Shown in pieces: positions 56,618 to 64,000 of a stretch of 64,000 nt of DNA (position 1 is its first letter; the number at the start of each line of letters is the position of its first letter). The position numbers and the translations under genes were made by a program. This DNA comes from Reticulitermes speratus (taxonomy: Eukaryota > Arthropoda > Insecta > Blattodea > Rhinotermitidae): positions 48,819,630-48,883,629 of the forward strand of contig JAJKFL010000003.1 of the NCBI GenBank assembly GCA_021186555.1, given 5' to 3'. The notes beneath the pieces were generated by a model that did not search any database, was not told where the DNA came from, and saw only the letters and a program-made list of their open reading frames with translations.

Positions 56618-56867
56618 TTTTTTCAGTACCTAGGGGGCCTAGGCCTCCTCGTTTTTCGAGGTTTAGCGATCACAGACTTTAGACACACCACTCTCGGTAG
56701 GACTCCTCTGGACGAGTGGCCAGCCCGTCGCAGAAACCTCTACCTGACAACACATAACACTCACAAGAGACAGACATCCATGCCCCCGGCGGGATTAGAA
56801 CCCACAATTCCAGCAAGCGAGCGGCCGTATACCCAAGCCTTAGACCGCACGGCCACTGGGATCTGCA
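56618..56867 (-). mobile_element. SINE family B
   Basis: Minus strand: head gatcccagtggccgtgcggt, box B-like gggttctaatcccgcc, body tgtgttatgtgttgtcaggt, cactcgtccagaggagtcct, end gcctaggccccc. A 141-codon plus frame over it (56612-57037) is an artefact of the SINE. Confidence 0.87.
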
Positions 56868-57269
56868 ATATAGGTTTACAGAACCAAATAATATATGATA
56901 CATGCAATAAATGCTACATATATTTTCCGAACATGTTTTACAAAACAGTGAGGACATTTTACCGAAAATCTTTAGCTGAATGCATACATGAAGCTGTACA
57001 ACTCAAAAATTTGTGTTTGAGGAACACTCGAAAATGATTTTAGGGTCGAGAAACATGTTCTGCTACTTTGTAAAATATAACAATACGAATTTTGTAGTTT
57101 AATTTAATGGCTGATTACTTAAAATCAGTCAGAGAAATATTTGAACTTGAAGTAAAATTGTGTAAGCGGGTGTCTTAGGTTATTGCATAATTAGAAACAT
57201 AATGATTTATAAAAATCACCCTGTAGTATTAGGGTAGTTAAATCATGATGGATTAGACGCCCTGGGTTT

Positions 57270-57480
57270 GTGGCTAAACTAGGAAGAAGAAAGGAATTTT
57301 TAAATAATTTGGTGGACAAAATATCTAAAACGTCCACTTGGAGGAATGAGAAGATAACATTAATAGTGATTTTAGGAAGATAGTTTAAAAAGAGTAAGGG
57401 GAGTACGGACCGGGCACAGTTTTTTTTCGCAGTGATGGACTGCGATATTAAGTGTGTTGAACCCTCGGCTTTGCTACAGT
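57270..57480 (+). pseudogene. Degenerate LINE 3' end, GRPRRRW family
   Basis: aaacgtccacttggaggaat, taatagtgattttaggaaga and further on gttgaaccctcggctttgct correspond in order to the LINE tail at 17455-17625. No frame remains. Confidence 0.4.
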
Positions 57481-57960
57481 ACTGTTAATTACAAACAGGC
57501 ACATATATTCCTCGTATTGCAGTAATTTCTGTAGTTCGCATAAATTATTGAAGACAGATATGAATGTTTGGAGACATAACAGGGCATTCCTCGTTACATA
57601 ATAATGATGATTGTGTCCGTTATTCAGAATATAACTACTAGAACCCTATTGTCAAGGGAAGAGAGACTTCCGAGCTGTGGACATGTAATTGCTCCAACAT
57701 GTCCATCTTTCGACCTCCCCCGGGATCGAAGCGGTGTACCGAACATGACATGCCCCTTGTCACGAGAGACTCCGAAAACGTATCTTCTGTACACGTCAAC
57801 ATGAGTTCCCGATATGACAAAGAGCCTGCTGCCCACTGCCCATCAGATAAGCAATTCATACTTATTGCATCGATTGGAAGAGTTTCTGCCTTCAGTACTT
57901 GAAAATATGGTGATTTAACATTTTACCATGCTACGTGTATTTTGTTTTATACACTCTAGT
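57481..57960. other. Unassigned, locally GC-richer stretch
   Basis: 57640-57870 is less AT-rich and open in several frames on both strands (66-73 codons). Overlapping frames on both strands argue against any one being real. No repeat family recognised. Confidence 0.3.
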
Positions 57961-57967
57961 TAATTCC

Positions 57968-58157
57968 TCACTATGGCCCTTGGGTCCACTCAGCCTTTAA
58001 CAGAAATGAGTACCAGAAATGTCTTCTGGGGGTAAATGCGGCCGGTGCGTACGGCTGACAACCTTGCCACCTTCATGCGCCGATTGTCTAGAAGTTCTGG
58101 GAGCCTCAACCTCCTGGAGACCTAAGGGGCTGTCCAGGCTTGTATAGGAATGGATTT
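57968..58157 (+). mobile_element. SINE family A, 5' truncated
   Basis: cactatggcccttgggtcca, ctcagcctttaacagaaatg, ggccggtgcgtacggctgac, gagcctcaacctcctggaga, ctgtccaggcttgtatagga. The tRNA-like head is missing. Confidence 0.85.
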
Positions 58158-58417
58158 ATATTTTCCATTCTAGTTAATTAACATGTTCGAAATTAAATGC
58201 CCTTCTATATAATTGTGTAATAATAATTATCACTCGATTTACATCTACAAACCTTCCAGGAATGTGGCTGCTAATTTCGGTTTTCTTCACTTCACGTCAC
58301 TGACATTTGGTTTTATCATGTAAATCGCAGCTGCTCTATACACGCAGCCCACAGCGCAGGTCTTTTTGCTAGTTGTACAATAAGTGATTTATTTTGATTC
58401 ACATCCTGTGTCTTTTC

Positions 58418-58472
58418 ACTGTGTACCAATCCACACGGCGCCATATCCCAGAAGATTTGTTCTTCATCACCT
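58418..58472 (+). repeat. F-family tail
   Basis: cactgtgtaccaatccacac followed by ggcgccatatcccagaaga. Core absent. Confidence 0.5.
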
Positions 58473-59090
58473 TCGCTGTGAGAACCCCACATGGCGCAGG
58501 ATATTTATTTCGTCGCACTGCAGGCCAAGCCCTCCTCTGTTGGTCCCTATCCAGCGTTCTGAAAGGCTGTACGCCGCGACTAGTCTCGGATTGCTAAATG
58601 TGCAGAGTTAGGATAAACCGATACGGTACGGCGCGAGCAAGATGGCAGCCACTGGGTTTCCCTGAGAGCAGCCTTCCGCCTGGGGAGTCCAGCTTCAGAC
58701 GAGTGACTTAATAATGGAGAAGACCCGCCACGGTGTGCAAACACTGTGCGAGACGGGACTTCACGCCCATGAGCAAACATTTACACATGATGAGCGTGGA
58801 GTAGTGTTCAGGAACCTGGGACTCCTTGTCGTCACCACATGTAAACAAGAACTGGAGTATCAGGCTGAGAATGAAACTCGTTCAAACCCAGTTCATTGGT
58901 TGTCATTGTGGGTTTCTGTATGAATGTTTTGAGTTTCGTCCACCAAACTAAGCATTGGCTTGCAAATCCTTGGAAGGTGCAATCAAAGGCCCGCACTGCT
59001 ACGTAAGATGGAGCCAGTAATTTTAAAGTTGAATCTACATTGCGTGATTTCTGACTTCCGCCTCGGCGTGAATGAGACCTTCGCTCTCCT
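58473..59090. other. Unassigned stretch
   Basis: Locally GC-richer around 58490-58760, with overlapping frames in several phases. No recognised domain or repeat. Confidence 0.3.
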
Positions 59091-59091
59091 G

Positions 59092-59230
59092 AGATGTTAC
59101 GCAGTGTAGATTGGTAGTTAGTTACCGACGTTTTGAAACAACCTCTCGGTTCTATCTTCAAAATGCAACCGGTAGGTTGTCCCGAAACGTCGCAACTAAC
59201 TACCAATCTGCACTTCGTAACATCCCAGGA
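59092..59230. repeat. F-family palindrome
   Basis: Left: gatgttacgcagtgtagatt, ggtagttagttaccgacgtt. Right: cgaaacgtcgcaactaacta, ccaatctgcacttcgtaaca, tc. The arms pair over most of about 60 bp, including the outer gatgttacg/cgtaacatc. The minus copy has TGAAGA...AAAACGTCGG and the plus copy keeps CGAAACGTC. An F foldback in which the ribozyme core has started to decay. Confidence 0.65.
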
Positions 59231-59264
59231 GTGCGAAGACTTCTGAGGCTTACTCGCTCCCGTA

Positions 59265-59316
59265 TGATGATGATGATGATGATGATGAGGAGGAGGAGGA
59301 GGAGGAGGAGGATGAC
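59265..59316. repeat. (GAT)n and (GAG)n microsatellite
   Basis: ATG repeats run into AGG repeats. Frames with poly-Met, poly-Arg, poly-His or poly-Pro around it are artefacts. Confidence 0.9.
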
Positions 59317-60510
59317 AGTACGGTTGGTGATCATGACGATTATAGTGACGCATTGAGGCTCAGCGTAGAAATTATGTTTGAATCTTAAACCTAATATGGG
59401 CATTATTTTGTCATAAACTATGAGTTTAAAATGCAAATATCCGCATATTAATGTTCACTTTGTACCCATATACGAAACAACCAGCAAATGTTCTTGGAGG
59501 CAGAACCTGAAGGCACGTCAGTACTAACACTGCAGTTGTTTATGGACCCCGAAGATTCACTGTCTTTCTCACAAGAGTTCACCACTGTTCTCTCCAAACC
59601 CAAGGTAACGTTTCGTGACGCAGTGCTAGTTTTTACGGTGACGCTATTCGGCGGTTCATAACTATGGCAATATACGCGTGTGTATTATTTTTAAAAGGCC
59701 ACGACATTGCCCTTTTAACTACATCGCCTCTAGGATTCCTCACTCTTGAACGTGATATCTCTTGCGTAGCATAGAAATAATTAATAGCATCGCTTTAGTG
59801 GTTTCGAATATGCGTCGAACTGATATTTTCACGACATGGAGGACCCAGATGCTACGAAAGCTTTCAGTACCATCACCATTTTATACGTCGAGCTATTTCT
59901 GATTCATTCTTAATACCAGGTAAATAATTAATTATTCCTAAAACTGAAACCTATTTTATAGGACGATATTGGACACTTCGTTCCAGTTCTTGGGGTTAGT
60001 GCTTGGGTATGTAAAGGGGTAGTGTGTAAGAATGCAGTTAAAAGCTGTGGCGTATGGCTGAGAGTTAATATCTATTTAGCATACAAAATAGTGTCACATA
60101 TTGGGGACTAAGCGATCTGCTGAAGAGGGCATTATCAATATGCAAATGATTATGACACCACGTACTCTGCACACTAGCATACTAGAGGGTGTTGGGAGGC
60201 ATAGTCCACGTGGTCACTAGGTAGACAGGAGGATAACCCTTACTGGGCCTATAAGATTATAATTCAAAATTCGTTTCATGCCTGGTAAAGAGTTTATTCT
60301 CACTAAGGCCACAACGAAAGCGAAGGTAAGTGAAGCAGAGTGGCCAAATTTACACAAGTGTTCTTACATATTTACTTAGGAGGAATGGCTGCAGATGTGC
60401 AAGCAAGGTATTACCCCTTAATGTGTACAGAGCTTAAGTATTTATTTATGCTTTACTTAACGACGCTGTCAGGAAATCGGGCTGTATATCTAGAAACACG
60501 TGCCTTTCTA
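59317..60510. other. Unassigned stretch
   Basis: Apart from a dispersed word ctttacttaacgacgctgtc at 60450-60470, nothing recognised. Confidence 0.35.
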
Positions 60511-60516
60511 ATATTG

Positions 60517-60592
60517 GATAATTAATTGGAATGTGTATAGAAGGAAACGTTTATGACCTAATTTAAAATACTCTCTTGGCATTTATATGGAG
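60517..60592 (+). repeat. H-family repeat fragment
   Basis: ggataattaattggaatgtg, tatagaaggaaacgtttatg, acctaatttaaaatactctc and ttggcatttatatgg, related to 20411 and 61643. Confidence 0.45.
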
Positions 60593-61270
60593 ATACTGAA
60601 GAAAGTGAAGAGATGTCTCACCTGTTATTCGGTGTAAAGTCCGATATTAGAATCAGTTGTTAGTCATTTAGCACGTTGAAAAACTGTCGCCTATTATGAA
60701 ACCCGAAAATTTGTTTTTCTGTCACAAGCGCCCACCATTAAACCGTATTTAAAGTCTGTTTAATCCAGGCTACACCCTTGCATTCTGTTACATTATAATG
60801 CATTCTAATATCGTTCAGCCCTCTGCTTCTAGGTCTCTATAGTCGTCTCTTGTCTTGCTGAGATATTTTTTGTGGATTATTCTTCTTTCCGTGTCTGCTA
60901 AATATCTCACTTTGATCATTCAAATAGACTAATGTTTGAAGAGTACAAATTATGAAGCTTCTCATTATGTAAGTCTGTCCGTCCTTACCTGATCCCTCTT
61001 AGATCCAAATAGAGAGTCGAAATGTCATGCAGGCAATTAAAACGCAGTAACACAAATTTCCCAGCTGTCTAGCTATATGCCAGCACTCTGTCCCTCTAAT
61101 AAGCTCGTTATTCTATATTTGTTGCCGTAATTAAAGAGACGGCAATTAAAATTACATTCCCTCGATTCAGTATCATTTGATTACCAGGTAGCTGTCCTAC
61201 ATTACAAACGTACGAAAATTCCTCACTTTAATTTTTGTTAAACAACTAGTATTAGAAAAAATACTGCATT
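60593..61270. other. Unassigned stretch
   Basis: No gene or repeat recognised. Confidence 0.35.
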
Positions 61271-61273
61271 CTT

Positions 61274-61438
61274 TTATGTGACACCTTGTGGTTCAGTAGA
61301 AATTTACCAATATTTTGGACGAACCTACACTCAGCCTCTTCAGGGTAGAAAGATTGGTGATGGCGGCGTCAGTATTTTCCTCAGAAATCTTGATAAATAT
61401 CAACAAGAATTCACAGCGCCATATTTCAGAATGCAACG
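61274..61438. repeat. F-family inverted pair
   Basis: Left (minus): CTGAAGA at 61350-61344 preceded by TACC, then AAAATATT and GGTAAATTTCTACTGAACC, the F core and tail with stem I TACC/GGTA. Right (plus): tcagaaatcttgataaatat, caacaagaattcacagcgcc, atatttcagaa. The tail ends on both sides face outward. Confidence 0.6.
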
Positions 61439-61642
61439 ATCTTCATAGGCGCAACAGTGAGAACGCTTAATCTTACACTATAATAGGAAAGTCGCATGGT
61501 CTAATGATATAAAAATGTCTCCTTTTCATTTACCATATAAATAATTGTTTATTTTATATTATTGAAGTTCTCTGTTTCTGGTTTTGTTTCCCAACTTTTT
61601 CTCAAGTGTATAATTTACGTATCGTCGAAAATGGGAGGGATT

Positions 61643-61715
61643 GCAAATAATAAATTTGGCAGGATGTGTAAGGAACTGGCCGTAGCCTATTGTAAGGCAA
61701 TATCCTAACATTTAC
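61643..61715 (+). repeat. H-family repeat fragment
   Basis: gcaaataataaatttggcag, gatgtgtaaggaactggccg and tagcctattgtaaggcaat. The best preserved H copy. Confidence 0.5.
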
Positions 61716-62292
61716 TTAAAATTATGTATGAGGTAGTGCAGAAGTCATTGAGCATTTCTTACTCCACAGCAGAATAAGTAAGGCACTATTATGCCGGACG
61801 TTATTTCCTTTAAACCACTAGACACTCTTAATGATAATGAAAAGAAATGAACGCGTTATATCCGCGCTAAATGCCGAAATGATAGGAGAAAAATTTTTCA
61901 TTCTGGACCGAGAGTAATAACTTCATATGCTGATGTGACAGACGATGACCGACGACGTGACGTCTAGAGTGCGGTGTATAGAGGGTAGCTCCGCACATGA
62001 CACGAATGTCCGACAGATAGTAAGGGCGCAAGGAGCAGCAGATATCCCACAGCCTGGGGGCTTCATAATGTTGGGCCATCCCCATAAACCCTGCACGGGA
62101 TTACAGTGTAATTCATAGTCTGTGGACGAAGGGCAAGCAGGGTGTGCAGTGCTAGGTGTGTAGACACGTACCAAGGCCTTCAGGCGACAGTCTCACTCCT
62201 GGACGCAGCTAGCGACAGGTTATCTTAATAGGAAGGTGTGACTCACACACCTCACACACTTCACATAACAATGCTTAAAATTCAGTTCCTTT
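61716..62292. other. Unassigned stretch
   Basis: Minus-strand frames at 61867-62174 overlap in two phases and lack motifs. No repeat recognised. Confidence 0.3.
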
Positions 62293-62304
62293 CTCACATG
62301 AAAC

Positions 62305-62587
62305 GGGTCGGGATAGCGTAGTCGGTATAGCGACTCGCTACGTTCTGGACGGTCCGGTGATCGAATCCCGGTGGGGTCGAGATTTTCAGCACCCGTCCAG
62401 ACCGGCACTGGGGCCTACCCAGCCTCTTGTACAATGGGTACCGGGTCATTCCCAGGGGTAAAGCGACCGGGGCGTGGCGTTGACCACCCACCCCCATCTA
62501 GCGCCAAGGTTAAAGAAAGAGTAGAGCTATACCTCTACTCCCCCTCTTGGCCTTCATGGCCTGTTCTAGGGTGGCCGTTACCTTTAC
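62305..62587 (+). mobile_element. SINE family C, full length
   Basis: Perfect 12-bp repeat ctcacatgaaac on both sides (62293-62304 and 62588-62599). Head gggatagcgtagtcggtata, box B ggtgatcgaatcccggtggg, body cgtccagaccggcactgggg, ctacccagcctcttgtacaa, gcgaccggggcgtggcgttg, catctagcgccaaggttaaa, end ccttcatggcctgttctagg. The best family C copy, and fairly young. Confidence 0.93.
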
Positions 62588-62599
62588 CTCACATGAAAC

Positions 62600-63764
62600 T
62601 CACAACGACCCCATCAGAGCAATCAATCAGCTCATTACTTTCATGACAATCACTTTTTACAGTGAGAATTGTAAGAAACACATAAACACCCCATTTTTCT
62701 TGCGTATTACCTCCGTAAAGGTGCAACTTTGTTTATAGGTATGTTTGGTTATGTCGGTACTAACAAACCTAAGGATCATTCTCCCAGATTACAGCAGACT
62801 CTGCCTTGTACATCGTGTGTACTGTAAATCATAAAATAAAGCTAACTACATGCATGTAACTGCAAAGAGTAGACTACAAAATCAAACAGTGAGAGATGCG
62901 AAGTTAGAATCCGACAAAAGATTTGGCAGAGCTAAGCAGATTATGGAGAAGCGAGACTTTGACTGTGACAGTTCCAACTAAAGGCGGATTATAAGCTGCC
63001 GGAAAGGGATTACCAATATCAACCGCTGGAGAGACAGGAAAGTACAACTTAAGGAATCTAAACATTGGAGAGGAGATAAACGACGAGAGTCTTCTTGAAA
63101 ATGGCCAAAAATATAGACTCAGATGGTGAGATATAAATAGATCGCTTTACAATACTTTCAGGTACAGACTCAGTGGCAAAATAAGCTTTTGAAAGCCGTG
63201 GAAATTCCCAGAGGAGTCGCACCACACCTCTGCATGTGACTTTAAGAAGAAAGAAACAGAAAGGTAACTTTGTATTTAAATACCTGTCGCTGTCAGTTTC
63301 CGGGAAAATTTATCTGTGAAAATTCTTCGTCGCCTTACTCGATACAGCAGGAAGTATCCGCATATCATCGTCTGTGTCAGTATGAATAGCGTCTCATTCT
63401 GCTCCAGAAGCATGCAAGTAATTGCCGCACGGACGACAGAACAACGCGTAAAACAATGCAGTGAGAATGACCAGCCTGCAGATTAGTCAAGCAATCGATA
63501 ATATTGTTCACTGGAATGTTCTGTTCAGGTATGTGGAATCCATATTTGTACAAGTGCAGGATGCCACAGTAGCAATTTCATGTCTGCTGCCATGCTGAAT
63601 GATTCTATTCAGGTAGATAAGCAGCCGAATATGCACGTTATGTAGGCGGATAAAGTGGAAGGCCAGAAAGGATGATGTTACGTAGTGTGAGATGAGATTA
63701 GCAGAAAACAAAAGGATAATTATGAGATTTGGTGTTCTCACGGAGGTGGCTGTGGAGATTTTTT
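62600..63764. other. Unassigned stretch
   Basis: A 116-codon minus frame (63508-63858) runs into the F repeat and shows no recognised domain. No other features. Confidence 0.3.
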
Positions 63765-63838
63765 TGGCATCAGACGCCGTGTAGTTACGTAGATATATAT
63801 ACCAGATTGGAAAGAAACTTTCCCTGTCTGTAGCTACT
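63765..63838 (-). repeat. F-family repeat
   Basis: Inverted order: gcatcagacgccgtgtagtt, acgtagatatatataccaga, ttggaaagaaactttccctg. Tail recognisable, core decayed. Confidence 0.45.
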
Positions 63839-64000
63839 TGCCGGAGAATAAATGACAAGCGTTAATCAGTCCTGGGCCTAAGCAGCATTCCATGAAGACG
63901 TATCAGTTGGTGAAGGTAAGGCTTCGTGCATTATTAACGTCAGCGCAGGATGGAGGATAGTGGTCAGTTTCACGCTCATGCTGCCTTAGTCACGAGGTCA

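Noticed and set aside
56612-57037. 141-codon plus-strand ORF
   Set aside because: It reads through an inverted family B SINE; the same PPxGxEPTI-type peptide arises at every such SINE.
58832-59353. 173-codon minus ORF, the longest in the window, with poly-Pro and poly-His
   Set aside because: The run is translated microsatellite and the rest overlaps the F palindrome. No domain is visible.

Overview
The window looks like gene-poor, AT-rich nuclear DNA from an insect with a large, repeat-laden genome. No complete protein-coding gene, rRNA, genuine tRNA gene or CRISPR array could be supported. The repeat style points to a cockroach or termite (Blattodea), possibly Periplaneta americana. It includes several tRNA-headed SINE families, degenerate non-LTR retrotransposon 3' ends encoding a GRPRRRW motif, a mariner relic and a non-autonomous hAT element. 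The species is inferred from familiarity with such repeats, not from a search. Almost all short open reading frames lie in repeats or in unremarkable AT-rich DNA.

The most interesting content is a set of elements with hammerhead-ribozyme-like cores: CTGANGA, then a stem II hairpin, then GAAA, then a short palindromic stem III, with stem I closed by the flanking bases. The best are at 28182-28223, 33785-33827 (-), 33890-33932, 34232-34274, 39300-39346, 41883-41925 (-) and 42241-42283. Several sit in foldback elements where a second copy is inverted: 28058-28298, 33628-34334 (with a second element, 33724-34028, inserted into it) and 41787-42347. These are flanked by 13-16 bp direct repeats that look like target-site duplications. 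They also share a terminal hairpin of the type GTGCAT...ATGCAC. Ribozyme motifs, variable-length target duplications and inverted partial copies are known from Penelope-like retroelements, so I infer a related non-autonomous lineage. A second, older subfamily (called F here) has a decayed core followed by a conserved tail and is scattered through the window in at least 17 places.

SINEs: family A (about 290 bp) has six copies. Family B has seven, one with an internal tandem expansion at 5086-5475. Family C has two young copies with duplications and many old or truncated ones. Family D has two copies, and family E has one full-length copy with a GAA tail at 46679-47104. Family E shares its 3' end with the LINE fragments at 48095-48361 and 26261-26556, which suggests that this LINE mobilises it. 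A second LINE family has left 3' remnants at 3060-3340, 17181-17690, 23150-23410, 28965-29210, 29690-30125, 36813-37070 and perhaps 43500-43580 and 57270-57480.

Layout: 1-3 kb, mariner relic, a 170-codon reading frame with a Helitron-like cysteine motif, and SINEs. 3-9 kb, dense nested SINEs. 9-25 kb, mostly anonymous AT-rich DNA with old SINEs, one LINE 3' end and the hAT element. 26-27 kb, a LINE-SINE-SINE cluster. 28-35 kb, the hammerhead foldbacks. 36-43 kb, SINE, LINE and another hammerhead foldback. 43-52 kb, SINEs of families A, B and E plus a young LINE insertion. 52-64 kb, anonymous DNA with F-family palindromes and one intact family C SINE.
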